From Oceanobacillus chungangensis (lineage in GTDB: Bacteria > Bacillota > Bacilli > Bacillales > Amphibacillaceae): a DNA stretch of 64,000 nucleotides. The first letter of the stretch is position 1, and every line of letters starts with the position of its first letter. Positions 1-8,777 of this stretch are shown in pieces. The translations under genes were made by a program, and so were the position numbers. The DNA lies in assembly GCF_003369565.1 (NCBI RefSeq), contig NZ_PIOD01000020.1, forward strand, positions 63,632 through 127,631, written 5' to 3'. Below the pieces are notes generated by a model. That model ran no database searches, was not told the origin of the DNA, and saw nothing but the letters and a program-made list of their open reading frames with translations.

Positions 1-610
1 GTATCTAGGAGCGACGAGCACTAGTGTATTAGGATTATTTGATAATGGTGGACCAGTTCTTAGTGGGGCTGCGGACTATTACTTTGGAACAGTAGGATTG
101 ATTCTGCTTGCAATTGTTATTATCCTTGCTTGTTTGACAACCGCAATTGGATTGATTACCGCAAATGCGGAATACTTCCATGCACTACTGCCTAAAGTTG
201 GCTATAAGGCATTTGTCATTTTCTTTTCCTCGTTCTCTTTTGTGATTGCTAATTTTGGATTAACGAATATTATTACTTATTCACTTCCAGTTCTAATGTT
301 TTTATATCCATTAGCTATCGTGTTGATGATTCTAACGTTTGTGTCACCATTGTTCCAGCATAAGCGCTTTGTCTATGTTGCGGCAACAATTATTACATTT
401 TTAGTTAGTATTATCGATGGATTCAAGGCATTATGTGAATCGCTTAAAATCGATTACTATAACTGGTTAAGTCCTATTATTGATTTCTATGAAACATACC
501 TGCCATTGTACAAGCAGGGACTTGGGTGGTTATTGCCAGCATTAATTGTAATTGTCATCACAGGTATTATCGCTCGTATACAGCATTCAGGTGCAACACA
601 GGAAGCATAG
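1..610 (+). CDS. brnQ: Branched-chain amino acid carrier BrnQ, C-terminal part
   Basis: This is the C-terminal part of a gene that begins before the window. The reading frame is open from base 2 and contains YLGATS and NGG..L..YYFG-like segments followed by about five hydrophobic helices. That pattern fits the LIVCS family of sodium- or proton-coupled leucine, isoleucine and valine importers in the cytoplasmic membrane. About 203 of the family's usual 430-450 residues are present. The call rests on recalled family sequence. A strong terminator follows directly, so this is the last gene of its transcript. Confidence 0.85.
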   Translation, partial: YLGATSTSVLGLFDNGGPVLSGAADYYFGTVGLILLAIVIILACLTTAIGLITANAEYFHALLPKVGYKAFVIFFSSFSFVIANFGLTNIITYSLPVLMFLYPLAIVLMILTFVSPLFQHKRFVYVAATIITFLVSIIDGFKALCESLKIDYYNWLSPIIDFYETYLPLYKQGLGWLLPALIVIVITGIIARIQHSGATQEA

Positions 611-617
611 GAACAGG

Positions 618-652
618 AAAAATCCGGAAGCCTTTAGGCTTCCGGATTTTTA
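618..652 (+). terminator. Rho-independent terminator of brnQ
   Basis: A near-perfect stem (AATCCGGAAGCC / GGCTTCCGGATT) with a short loop is followed by a T-run, a few bases after the brnQ stop codon. Confidence 0.9.
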
Positions 653-674
653 GTGGCTAGGAAAATCTTAATAA

Positions 675-718
675 TAGGTTGTCACCTAAAGACATGGTTA
701 AAACCTTAATTTTTATGT
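675..718 (+). repeat. Two-hairpin repeat, copy R3 (degenerate)
   Basis: The sequence TAGGTTGTCACCTAAAGACA, followed by GGTTAAAACCTTAATTTTTATG, clearly matches the second hairpin of the copy before hflX (about 61187-61243). The first hairpin is not recognisable here. It lies between the brnQ terminator and the 3' end of the GntR gene. Confidence 0.6.
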
Positions 719-742
719 TAGCGGTTTCTCGATTAATTACTA

Positions 743-1405
743 TTAATCTTCTTTCTCCACTTCAAAAGCGTTAATGGTTCGTAACCAATTTTCCTTCATT
801 ATTGGTGAAAGCTTATCCTTGTCACCTTGCTTTAACAGTGAAATTATCGTCGTATGGTCATCAATCGATTGTTCAGTTAGTGTAATGGAGTTATGGTAAA
901 ACAATCGTCTAACATGCGCTTGAAGTGATTCGATGATTTTAGAAATATATGGATTGTTAGCAATGGAAACAATAATATGATGGAAATCTTCGTCTAATTT
1001 TAAGGCTGCATAAAAATTTTTAGATTGGATTGCACTAGCAAATCGATCATTCGTACTTTCCAGTAACTTGATTTCCTCATTCGTTATATTGGGAATTGCT
1101 AATTCGGCTGAAAGTGCTTGTAAGGCAGCTAGAGGGGGCAGAAGATCTTTGATTGCTTCTCTGTCGACTTCAGTTACCTGTGTTGCTTTACCTGGAAACA
1201 TTTTTACAAATCCTTGTACTTCAAGGAGCTGTAGTGATTCACGAACCGGTGTTCTGCTGACATTAAGAGCTTTGGCCAGTTCGGTATCATTCAATTTCTC
1301 ACCTGGAAGTAGTGTTCCATCAATAATCCATTGCTGTAACTGTCTAAATGCATTTTCCTTAGCCGATTGCCGAATCGGTTTTGCATGACCAGTTGGTATA
1401 GGCAT
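743..1405 (-). CDS. GntR-family (FadR/FCD subfamily) transcriptional regulator
   Basis: The protein of about 220 residues has an N-terminal winged helix (AFRQLQQWIIDGTLLPGEKL, then ELAKALNVSRTPVRESLQLL) and an all-helical FCD ligand-binding domain with metal-site-like Asp and His residues (LDEDFHHII). FCD regulators usually sense small organic acids or sugar acids. The start at 1405 is chosen because AAGGGGG lies eight bases upstream; an in-frame ATG further upstream has no such site. No catabolic operon is adjacent, so the target is unknown. The upstream dyad suggests autoregulation. Confidence 0.85.
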   Translation of the reverse strand: MPIPTGHAKPIRQSAKENAFRQLQQWIIDGTLLPGEKLNDTELAKALNVSRTPVRESLQLLEVQGFVKMFPGKATQVTEVDREAIKDLLPPLAALQALSAELAIPNITNEEIKLLESTNDRFASAIQSKNFYAALKLDEDFHHIIVSIANNPYISKIIESLQAHVRRLFYHNSITLTEQSIDDHTTIISLLKQGDKDKLSPIMKENWLRTINAFEVEKED

Positions 1406-1428
1406 GGTAATCCCCCTTACGAAATATC

Positions 1429-1443
1429 TATACAATTAGTATA
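1429..1443 (-). promoter_or_regulatory. Candidate operator of the GntR gene
   Basis: The short dyad TATAC-N5-GTATA lies 24 bases upstream of the GntR start. FCD-type GntR proteins often bind GTATAC-like sites near their own promoter. Binding is inference from position and form only. Confidence 0.35.
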
Positions 1444-1577
1444 CCGTAAAAACCTTTAAATGGGTATATGCAATATATCGCTAAGAAGTAGAATACACAA
1501 ATGAATGTAATAAAGAAAGTGGAAATTGGCATGATGAAGTGGAAAGAATTATGTCTAGTCTATCGGTATTTAGATAA

Positions 1578-1900
1578 ACTGCGAATTAGGCGCAAGTTGA
1601 TTTCCGCTTCGGACAGTCGAACACCTTAGGGCAACGCGGTCTGATCGATCGAAAAAGACTACTTCCGATGGATCTTCAGCCGTTGCTATTCCAGCAGGCC
1701 AAGGAAGGCTTCGACAGCGTTACATCGCACGATGAAAATCGTTTTTATTTTCGATGACAGCAATTGTAAAATTCCAGCGTAGAAAATACACGTAGACTCC
1801 TGCGGGAGGAAGGGCCTAGGTGAGACTTCGAAGTGCGAAAGCACAAGAAGGCTCACCAGCCCCCCGCGGAAAGCGAAGTGTATTTTCGGAGCGACCGGCC
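1578..1900 (+). repeat. Composite intergenic repeat, copy A (about 320 bp)
   Basis: The left part carries ACTGCGAA, GTTGATTTCCGC and CGTTACATCGCA. The right part carries GACTCCTGCGGGA, CTAGGTGAGACTTCGAAGTG, AAGGCTCACCAGC and AGTGTATTT.GGAGCGAC. The same blocks in the same order occur at 24390-24684 on the other strand; the right part alone is at 4786-4910 and a decayed piece at 37177-37217. GTGAG and CTCAC, with nested GTGC/GCAC, can form a hairpin. It fills the 620-base gap upstream of the GntR gene. ORFs across it are not credible genes. Confidence 0.75.
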
Positions 1901-2025
1901 AGAGAGCCATTTCTCTCCTAAGTTAGTACGCACTTTATATCAACACTCCACGACTTAGAAAAAATCTCTTAGAAAATACTAATTTAAAAAGAAGCAGATA
2001 AGATAGTTTGATACTATCTTATCTG

Positions 2026-2580
2026 CTAAAATAGACGATCTGTCCAATTGATGATTCTTGGGAAATCATCGAGATGACGATTATAGGATTGATCTTTTAA
2101 ATATAGTTTTGTCTTATTACCTTTGAGTGTGTGGAGTATAGTAGGCTTATCATCCACATAGTAGTCAAGCTGCAAATCACGAATGGTATGCACCTTTTCA
2201 TGATCCTGCATCCCATAGAAAAAACGATTATGATGAACAGGGAATCCTCGTTCTGTTAACCATTGTTTGGTTCGCTCACCATGTTCCTTTGGTCGAGCTG
2301 TTATATAGTATATTTCATCGCCACGTTCACCGAGACGTTGAAGTGTTTCGAGAGCTCCAGGGAAAATCGGGCAGTCTGTATAATAGATTTCTTCGAGAGA
2401 AATGTTCCACATCGACTTACCCTGTTCATCGGTTAAACCAAATGGTTCGTGGATTTCGACTCTTTCAATAGCATGAAAAATATCGAGTGAGATATCTTTT
2501 TTTAATTTCTTATTGTAAATATGAAAAGCATGTTCTCTAAGATTGATTAACGTGTCGTCGATATCAAAGCCAAATCTCAT
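2026..2580 (-). CDS. HAD-superfamily phosphatase, 5'(3')-nucleotidase (NT5C) type, in the rib cluster
   Basis: This 184-residue protein has the HAD motifs in order: FDIDDTL with the nucleophile Asp and acid/base Asp near residue 5, ITARP (motif II) near residue 95, and YYVDDKPT (motif IV) near residue 138. Its layout resembles NT5C deoxyribonucleotidases and YqfW-like proteins. Its start codon overlaps the ribD stop by one base (TAATG), so translation is probably coupled. That position suggests it may dephosphorylate the RibD product, a riboflavin step often done by separate HAD enzymes. That role is inference; a general nucleotidase is the alternative. Confidence 0.8.
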   Translation of the reverse strand: MRFGFDIDDTLINLREHAFHIYNKKLKKDISLDIFHAIERVEIHEPFGLTDEQGKSMWNISLEEIYYTDCPIFPGALETLQRLGERGDEIYYITARPKEHGERTKQWLTERGFPVHHNRFFYGMQDHEKVHTIRDLQLDYYVDDKPTILHTLKGNKTKLYLKDQSYNRHLDDFPRIINWTDRLF

Positions 2581-3680
2581 TATATTCCATCCTTGTAAAT
2601 TGGATAGCCCGTAAACTTAAAGTCGGGTCCAATTGGTGAAATAGTAATATTGGTTAGTTCGACTGCATCCTTCATTTTATCAATTCCTGTTCCTTCAAGG
2701 AATGAGGGGGCTTCACTTCCACCAATAAGTTTTGGTGCTACATAGAGAACGACTTTATCAATTAATTTATTTTCTAAAAAGGCTGCATTAATATTACCGC
2801 CACCTTCAATAAGAACTGAGGAAACACCTTTTTCACCTAATTGTGTTGCCACATCTGTTGGGTTAACTGAATCAATCCCAGTAGTTGCAAAGATAGAGAT
2901 ACCTAATGCTTCCAGCTTGCTTCGTTTATCTTGATCATGATTTTGGCTAGTAAATATCCAAGTTTCTGCTTGATTATCGGTAATTAATTGAGAATTTAAT
3001 GGGATTCTCAATTTAGAATCCATGACAATACGAATTGGATTCCTGCCATTGGGAATTCGAGCAGTTAGTGCGGGGTCATCCTTTAATACCGTATTTATTC
3101 CTACTAATATTGCCTTATTCTCACTTCGAAGCTGATGGACATCGAGTCTTGCTTGTTCAGATGTAATCCATTTGCTATTAAAGGAATGGGAAGCAACCTT
3201 TCCATCCAGTGTAATACCTGATTTTAAAGTAATAAATGGTTTCTGCTTGATAATATACTTATTAAACACTTCATTCATTTGAATGGATTCTTCTTCTTTT
3301 ATACCAGTAATGACTTCAATGCCTGCATCTTCAAGTATTTTTACACCGTTTCCTGCAACGATAGGGTTTGGATCTAGTGTAGCAATCACGACCTTCTTGA
3401 TTCCTGCCTCGACAATTGCAATCGCACATGGACCTGTCCTGCCGTGATGGGAGCATGGTTCTAGTGTGACATATATTGTGCCACCCTTCGCCTTATCGCC
3501 GGCCATCCGCAATGCATTAATTTCAGCATGAGCTTCCCCAGCCTTCATATGGGCACCAACACCGACAATGCGATTATCATTAACAATAACAGATCCAACT
3601 AATGGGTTAGGATCCGTTTGTCCTTTCATTGCTTGCGCATTTTTAAGTGCTAAATCCATATAGAATTCATGGTTACTCAT
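2580..3680 (-). CDS. ribD: RibD, pyrimidine deaminase / 5-amino-6-(5-phosphoribosylamino)uracil reductase
   Basis: The 366-residue protein matches the usual bifunctional RibD length. The N-terminal cytidine-deaminase-like domain has the zinc motifs HAEINAL (about residue 51) and PCSHHGRTGPC (about 75-84). The C-terminal domain is the dihydrofolate-reductase-like NADPH reductase (TLDGKVA, LIEGGG.N.AF). It converts the GTP cyclohydrolase II product in two steps toward 5-amino-6-(5-phosphoribitylamino)uracil. The gene overlaps ribA upstream by eight bases and the HAD gene downstream by one. ribE and ribH are not nearby. Confidence 0.93.
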   Translation of the reverse strand: MSNHEFYMDLALKNAQAMKGQTDPNPLVGSVIVNDNRIVGVGAHMKAGEAHAEINALRMAGDKAKGGTIYVTLEPCSHHGRTGPCAIAIVEAGIKKVVIATLDPNPIVAGNGVKILEDAGIEVITGIKEEESIQMNEVFNKYIIKQKPFITLKSGITLDGKVASHSFNSKWITSEQARLDVHQLRSENKAILVGINTVLKDDPALTARIPNGRNPIRIVMDSKLRIPLNSQLITDNQAETWIFTSQNHDQDKRSKLEALGISIFATTGIDSVNPTDVATQLGEKGVSSVLIEGGGNINAAFLENKLIDKVVLYVAPKLIGGSEAPSFLEGTGIDKMKDAVELTNITISPIGPDFKFTGYPIYKDGI

Positions 3681-4428
3681 TTGCGCAATTCCCTTCAGCC
3701 TCTAAGTGACCAGATTTGATAATCTTTGTTTGCAAATACTTTTCATTGTATTCGGAAACGTCTCCCCATAATGGTACTCTGCCGGCAACAAACATACCCG
3801 AATTCATTAATGCTTCTAGTTTATTTGGGTTGTTCGTTATTAGAGTTACAGGCTTCGTGCGCAGGCTTTTTAAAACTTGGATCGCATCATCATAATTTCT
3901 AGAGTCATTGACAAAGCCGAGACTTTCATTAGCTTCTACAGTATCAAAGCCATTTTCTTGTAGAACATATGCCATTGCTTTTGAGAATAAACCAATTCCT
4001 CTTCCTTCGTGATTGGCTAAGTAAAACAAAGCGCCTGCTCCGTGTTCTGTAATTTTCTTCATCGATTGTTTCAATTGGAAACCACAATCACATCGTTTAC
4101 TACCGAATATATCGCCTGTATGGCAAATGGAATGCATACGAATCAACGCATCTGAATTTGTTTCGAAGTCACCATAAACAAGTACACTAGATTGCTGATA
4201 ATCAGCAAGGTTAGAGGACGATAACTTTTCGATAATCTTCTCATAGTCCTCTGTTACTTCATCATAATTCAACCAGCAATACCATTTAAATTCGACAGTT
4301 TCACCATATAAATTAACGGGAAGCTTAATAGGCCCCACCAAGTAAATTGCACGATCATTAGATCTTATTAATTGTATTTTATCTTTTAAAACGGAATAAA
4401 CTTTAGATTCAAGCTTCATTTTTTCCAT
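3673..4428 (-). CDS. ribA: GTP cyclohydrolase II (RibA), stand-alone
   Basis: It opens GTP, releasing formate and pyrophosphate, to give the first riboflavin-pathway pyrimidine. Visible motifs are RMHSICHTGDIFGSKRCDCG with the zinc cysteines, NHEGRGIGL in the active site, LITNNPNK, and GRVPL near the C-terminus. The protein is about 251 residues, longer than E. coli RibA because of about 50 extra N-terminal residues. It lacks the DHBP synthase domain of the Bacillus RibBA fusion. The start at 4428 is supported by AGAGGAG eight bases upstream. No FMN riboswitch is visible, unlike typical Bacillus rib operons. Confidence 0.9.
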   Translation of the reverse strand: MEKMKLESKVYSVLKDKIQLIRSNDRAIYLVGPIKLPVNLYGETVEFKWYCWLNYDEVTEDYEKIIEKLSSSNLADYQQSSVLVYGDFETNSDALIRMHSICHTGDIFGSKRCDCGFQLKQSMKKITEHGAGALFYLANHEGRGIGLFSKAMAYVLQENGFDTVEANESLGFVNDSRNYDDAIQVLKSLRTKPVTLITNNPNKLEALMNSGMFVAGRVPLWGDVSEYNEKYLQTKIIKSGHLEAEGNCANE

Positions 4429-4526
4429 GTTAATAGCTCCTCTCATTTCTTCATAAGTATAGTTAAAAAAGTATCTTTCATCAATATATTAATCTCGAGT
4501 ATAGTTTGTATTTTCCTTTATTAATC

Positions 4527-4572
4527 GACTACCTAATATTATGCCAAATTTCCTATTTTAGTGTAGGTAGTC
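4527..4572 (-). promoter_or_regulatory. Inverted repeat upstream of ribA
   Basis: A perfect 9-bp inverted repeat, GACTACCTA and TAGGTAGTC, flanks a 28-base spacer about 100 bases before ribA. It could be an operator or a leader hairpin. No RFN-type riboswitch sequence is seen in the interval. Confidence 0.3.
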
Positions 4573-4785
4573 CTTGTAACATTAATATTTTAAATTTTTT
4601 AGATAATATGTTGAATATATGCCACTATCGAATATTACAACGATGAGAGGGAAAAATCAGAAGAGGTGATGAAATGGTTGAGGTAAGACAGTAGTGCTGT
4701 TCACATGTAAAGCTTCCATTTTCTCACTTCAATCAATGTCGATTGTCAGTGGTAAGTTCCTCTTTTATAGATGATTTTCTTACAA

Positions 4786-4910
4786 CCCCAGCGGAAGAAA
4801 TACAGGGAGACTTCTGCTGGAAGAAGAGCCTAGGTGAGACTAAGAAGCGCAATAGCGTGAGTAGTCTCACAAGTTTCCAGCGAAAAGCGTAGTGTATTTC
4901 TGGAGCGACT
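4786..4910 (+). repeat. Composite intergenic repeat, copy B (right half only)
   Basis: CCAGCGGAAGAAATACA, GACTTCTGCTGGAA, GCCTAGGTGAGACT, GTCTCAC and AGTGTATTTCTGGAGCGACT align with copies A and C. The left half (GTTGATTTCCGC, CGTTACATCGCA) is missing. It lies between divergent ribA and the EcsC gene. Confidence 0.7.
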
Positions 4911-5001
4911 AGTCTGAGAGCTATAAGCACTAAAATAAAAAGAACTTTTTACCCTTATAATACGTATAAACAAATAGCAAATAGTAAGAGGGGAATTGAC
5001 T

Positions 5002-5727
5002 ATGAAAGACTATGAGATAAAAGCATATGATGAAGTACAGATATGGCGCGTAAGAGTGATGAAGAAGCCAAGTTTAATCAAAGGATTTTCAAAGAAAGCT
5101 CAAAATAAAGTAAATAGCTGGATACCAGAAAAAGCACATAAGATTATTACGGAGGCCATTAAGAATATGGTGAAAGCAACATTAGCAGGTTCTAATATTA
5201 CTACAAAGAAACCAACTAATTCAGTAATGAGTCTTTATGAGATGGATGAGGCATTTAAGGTAAAACATTCGGTATATCGGAAAACAGCGGTTATTGAGGG
5301 TGCTGGGACTGGCGCAGGGGGGATCTTCCTTGGACTTGCAGATTTTCCGTTATTATTATCGATTAAAATGAAATTTCTATTTGAAGCAGCTGTGATTTAC
5401 GGGTTTGATCCGAAGAAATATGAAGAGCGGTTATTTCTATTGCATATTTTTATGCTTGCATTTTCAAGTGATGCAAAGCGAAAAGAAACCTTATTTATCT
5501 TGGAAAACTGGGTAGAACAAAAAGAAAAGCTTATCGATATGGATTGGCAAGTATTTCAGCAGGAATATCGTGACTATATCGATTTAGTAAAGATGCTGCA
5601 ATTAGTTCCTGGGATTGGTGCAGTTGTCGGTGCCTATGCAAACTATAATTTGATGGATCAATTAGCTGAAACAGCAATGAATGTATATCGCATGAGAATT
5701 TTAGATAGGAAGGCTATAGACGGTTAG
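5002..5727 (+). CDS. EcsC-family protein
   Basis: The protein has the EcsC-family core GAGTGAGGIFLGLADFPLLL (about residues 97-116), then SIKMKFLFEAAVIYGFDP and LLHIFMLAFSSD. The glycine-rich hydrophobic stretch may contact the membrane. EcsC proteins are named from the Bacillus ecsABC operon, but their biochemical role is not established, and no ABC transporter partner is adjacent here. ATG at 5002 is preferred over the upstream TTG because AAGAGGGG then has an eight-base spacing. Confidence 0.85.
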   Translation: MKDYEIKAYDEVQIWRVRVMKKPSLIKGFSKKAQNKVNSWIPEKAHKIITEAIKNMVKATLAGSNITTKKPTNSVMSLYEMDEAFKVKHSVYRKTAVIEGAGTGAGGIFLGLADFPLLLSIKMKFLFEAAVIYGFDPKKYEERLFLLHIFMLAFSSDAKRKETLFILENWVEQKEKLIDMDWQVFQQEYRDYIDLVKMLQLVPGIGAVVGAYANYNLMDQLAETAMNVYRMRILDRKAIDG

Positions 5728-5741
5728 AAAATACACCGTCT

Positions 5742-5969
5742 TTAGTCTTCCTGTTTTCCTGTAATCCCGTAAAAGAAAATTTTCGTTAGATCTTCAGAGA
5801 AGGGCAAAACCATTTGAACAACATCTTCTTTTCCTAAATATTCCTGGAACATTTGCAAATAGAATAATATAGCCTCATTGGATAAATTAGGGTCGGTGTA
5901 TCCTTGCTTATTGCCATCACTTACAAACGCCATTAATAATGGCAATCCCCAACCCTCACTCCAACCAAT
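5742..5969 (-). pseudogene. C-terminal remnant of a TetR-family regulator
   Basis: The frame reads WGLPLLMAFVSDGNKQGY, then a segment like NEAILFYLQMF..YLGKEDVVQ, then LPFSEDLTKIFFYGI. This matches the ligand-binding C-terminus of Bacillus TetR/AcrR regulators. The N-terminal helix-turn-helix is absent: upstream the frame soon hits a stop (5970-5972), and no HTH is seen in other frames. It is a degraded gene and cannot bind DNA as it stands. Confidence 0.6.
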
Positions 5970-6030
5970 CTATTTAACTTGCTACTAATTTTAAAGTAGG
6001 TACAATAGATGGGAAGGAGTATTGATATAA

Positions 6031-6756
6031 ATGAGAATACCAATCCTATACGAGGATAACCACCTGCTTATTGTTGAAAAGCCGGTGAATATCCCAGTAC
6101 AGGGAGATAATACGGGAGATAAAGATTTACTAACGATTCTTAAAGAGGACTTGAAAATTCGCTATCAAAAACCTGGAAATGTTTATTTAGGGCTCGTTCA
6201 CCGTTTGGACCGTCCTGTTGGTGGTGTTATCGTATTTGCTAAAACCTCCAAAGCCGCATCTAGAATGTCTGACGTGATTCGCAGACAGGCAATGGAACGA
6301 AGGTATTTTACTGTAGTGCGAGGAAGTCCGACAAGAAGTCGAGCTATACTTATGCATCACTTAATGAAAGATAAACATAAAAATAAAGTGTATGCAGTTT
6401 CCCCGAATCATAAAGAGGCGAAAAAGGCATCACTTGAATATGTGAAAGTTGCTGAGGAGGAAAACCATAGCTTGCTGTCTATTGAACTTCATACAGGCAG
6501 ATCACATCAAATACGGGTTCAGCTTTCTACAGAGGGTACACCAATCTATGGTGACCAAAAATATGGACAAGACATAAACCGACCGGGACAGCAAATAGCT
6601 TTGTGGGCTTATTCATTATGCTTCGAGCATCCAGTAAAAAAAGAAATGATAGAAGTTAAGTGCCCACCACCGAATAAATATCCATGGGAACTATTCTCGG
6701 GAGTACTAGACTTAAACTATCAATCTAGTACAAAGCAAGTACTATTCAGGCAATAA
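6031..6756 (+). CDS. RluA-family pseudouridine synthase
   Basis: The 241-residue protein carries VHRLDRPVGGVIVFAKT (about residues 61-77) with the catalytic Asp, ELHTGRSHQIRVQLS and YGDQKYG, which define the RluA family. Family members isomerise specific uridines in rRNA or tRNA. There is no N-terminal S4 domain, so it is the short type, and the exact target base cannot be told from sequence. AAGGAG precedes the start and a terminator follows, making it monocistronic. Confidence 0.9.
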   Translation: MRIPILYEDNHLLIVEKPVNIPVQGDNTGDKDLLTILKEDLKIRYQKPGNVYLGLVHRLDRPVGGVIVFAKTSKAASRMSDVIRRQAMERRYFTVVRGSPTRSRAILMHHLMKDKHKNKVYAVSPNHKEAKKASLEYVKVAEEENHSLLSIELHTGRSHQIRVQLSTEGTPIYGDQKYGQDINRPGQQIALWAYSLCFEHPVKKEMIEVKCPPPNKYPWELFSGVLDLNYQSSTKQVLFRQ

Positions 6757-6762
6757 TAAGAA

Positions 6763-6798
6763 AGAAGGCTTCTCGTGATGAAGAAAGCCTTCTTTTCT
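6763..6798 (+). terminator. Terminator after the RluA-family gene
   Basis: AGAAGGCTT and AAGCCTTCT form a stem around a short loop, followed by T residues. It could also stop transcripts from the convergent glycerophosphodiesterase gene. Confidence 0.8.
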
Positions 6799-6835
6799 AT
6801 CGTATTGAGGAAAGAGTCCACATTTTTATCGTCCC

Positions 6836-7684
6836 TTAACTATGATGCACTGGATGGGAATATACATGCTCTGGATAGTCTGTGACAATTCCATCAACAT
6901 TTAAATTAATTAAGTGGTTTGCTTGTTTTTGGGATCTGGAGGTATACGGGAAAATCATCATATCTGCTTCATGAACCCGGCCAACAAGACTAGGCGTGAC
7001 AATGTTCATATTCGGATTAAAATAATCAGCATATGATGCAAACTCTGCTAGCTGTTCATCTGTAATACCTGCCCAACTAAGTCCAGCTAGAACTCCATGA
7101 GGGACTCCTGGTAAAAGTTCTTTTGATTTTTTCATCGATTCATGATTAAAAGACTGGATAATAATCTTTTTATTGTTTGGTTTGTGCATATTTCTGTCTT
7201 TCAATGTTTTGGCAACTTCTTCCTCTATTCCCGGATAAAGTTCTGGGGCTTTAAGCTCTATTAATATACCAATTTTTCCATGAAATGCATCTAACACTTC
7301 TTCGAATGTAGGAACTATTTCACCGGTATAATCATCATTAAACCAGCTGCCTGCATCCAAGTTTCTTATTTCTTCGAATGTCAATTCACCTACATAACCT
7401 GTGCCATTTGTCGTACGATCTACAGTGGTATCGTGAATAATAACAAGTTCTCCATCCATTGTCATTTGCACATCAATTTCAATATAGTCTGCCTTCATTT
7501 CAAAGCCTTTTTGAAAGGATGTCATGGTATTCTCCGGTGCATGTCCAGATGCACCACGATGTGCTGTATTAATCATTTTTTGCCGTTCTTGCTTTGAGAT
7601 GTTTTCCTGTGCAGCAAATGCAGGTAGGGTAAACACACTCATTCCTATGCCCACCACAGCCAATAGAGAAAAAATACGCTTCAC
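6836..7684 (-). CDS. glpQ: Secreted glycerophosphodiester phosphodiesterase
   Basis: The protein hydrolyses glycerophosphodiesters to glycerol 3-phosphate and an alcohol. A signal peptide is clear (MKRIFSLLAVVGIGM..FTLPAFAAQ, cleavage near residue 26). The GDPD core follows with TAHRGASGHAPENT (catalytic His), YIEIDVQMTMDGELVIIHD (metal-binding Glu and Asp, second His), VDRTTNGTG and ILIELKAP. The full length of 282 matches the GlpQ family. It is alone, with no glpT neighbour. The glpQ name is by homology. Confidence 0.88.
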   Translation of the reverse strand: MKRIFSLLAVVGIGMSVFTLPAFAAQENISKQERQKMINTAHRGASGHAPENTMTSFQKGFEMKADYIEIDVQMTMDGELVIIHDTTVDRTTNGTGYVGELTFEEIRNLDAGSWFNDDYTGEIVPTFEEVLDAFHGKIGILIELKAPELYPGIEEEVAKTLKDRNMHKPNNKKIIIQSFNHESMKKSKELLPGVPHGVLAGLSWAGITDEQLAEFASYADYFNPNMNIVTPSLVGRVHEADMMIFPYTSRSQKQANHLINLNVDGIVTDYPEHVYSHPVHHS

Positions 7685-8072
7685 AAAACCACTCCTTATT
7701 CATTTGTTAACTCTATTATAAGAAACGAATATGAAGTACATATTAATAGATTGTTAATAGATTATAAGGAATAGTACGAAATATTACCTGCTTCTAAAGT
7801 AGGGAGAGGACATTTTTACCCTATGAACTAACTGTATATTTGACACATTGCTTTAAGATTGGTTCAACAACATTATCTCCTATTCCTTTTGCTATCTTTA
7901 GAAGCATCATAGACTAATTTCCCTTAGATTACTCATCAATGTGGTAGGTACTTGGTTTCCTTTATCTTCTGTGGTGCATTCCAGTCCTTCAAAGCGGTCA
8001 GACTAGGTTCCCGGCATACCTCGGTTTATGTCGAAGTCTATTCTTATATAAGAAAACAAAAAAGCTGCCAAC
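7685..8072 (-). other. Gap without a recognisable gene
   Basis: Between the divergent glpQ-like gene and the end of the MerR gene I find no credible gene, repeat or terminator. One short minus-strand frame reads MLLKIAKGIGDNVVEPILKQ and ends after about ten more residues. It looks protein-like but has no convincing ribosome site and may be decay. Confidence 0.3.
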
Positions 8073-8777
8073 TTAACTTGGAAGCTTTTCTACTACGCTA
8101 AACAATTTATGAAGATAATACCCTCCTCGAAGCTGCTTTTTGATCAGGTAATCCATATAGATAAGTGAATCCTTTGCTATTTTTTTAGCCTGTCCCAGAT
8201 TATTATGATCAATTTCATTTACTACTCCCCGGACAACTTCCAGTGAATAAACAGCAGATCGTATTGTTCGAATAATTAATAGTCTGCGGATATCAGCACG
8301 ACTGTATTTCCGGTATCCATTATCAATATCACGTTCAGGTTCTATCAATCCTTCTTTTTCCCAATGCCTAAGTGTTGATGCTGGGACATTAACCTCTTCA
8401 GCAACCTCCTGAATTGAATACCAATCCTTTTTATGACGAGCGGAGAAATTTTCAAGATCATCTAATTCGAGTGCTAGGAGTGCTTGTTCTGATTTATGCT
8501 TCTCCTGATGCAGCCTTGCTTGAGCCTCATTCACTAACCAAAGCGCTTCTGTCAATTTATTTTCCTGTATAAGTGGCATAATTTTACGTACAATATCCAT
8601 GCCAAAGCCATCGTTCATCGCTCGTATACATTCAAAATAAGCAACATGCACCTCTGTATAAAGCCTGTATCCATTTGCAGCACGGTTAACAGGAGGGATA
8701 ATACCCCATGATTCATAATGTCTTAGTGCACTCGTACTAATTCCGAGCTTCCGAGCAATTTCAATTGGTTTAATCAT
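8073..8777 (-). CDS. Tandem MerR-type transcriptional regulator (two HTH domains)
   Basis: The 234-residue protein contains two MerR DNA-binding domains. The first is at residues 1-70 (IEIARKLGISTSALRHYESW, then NGYRLYTE). The second is at about 125-195 (IQEVAEEVNVPASTLRHWEK, then NGYRKYS). A helical linker separates them. Single-chain double-MerR proteins are a known minor form, often linked to drug resistance. It is divergent from the UvrA-like gene, its likely target, across 359 bases. GGGAGG precedes the start. No effector-binding domain is obvious. Confidence 0.85.
   Translation of the reverse strand: MIKPIEIARKLGISTSALRHYESWGIIPPVNRAANGYRLYTEVHVAYFECIRAMNDGFGMDIVRKIMPLIQENKLTEALWLVNEAQARLHQEKHKSEQALLALELDDLENFSARHKKDWYSIQEVAEEVNVPASTLRHWEKEGLIEPERDIDNGYRKYSRADIRRLLIIRTIRSAVYSLEVVRGVVNEIDHNNLGQAKKIAKDSLIYMDYLIKKQLRGGYYLHKLFSVVEKLPS

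Noticed and set aside
1686..1910. ORFs over the composite repeats (also 4733-4930 and 24333-24674)
   Set aside because: Similar peptides arise because the DNA repeat is shared; no ribosome sites and no domain pattern.
4447..4740. FMN (RFN) riboswitch before ribA
   Set aside because: The interval lacks the conserved RFN strings and multi-stem layout; only a simple inverted repeat is seen.
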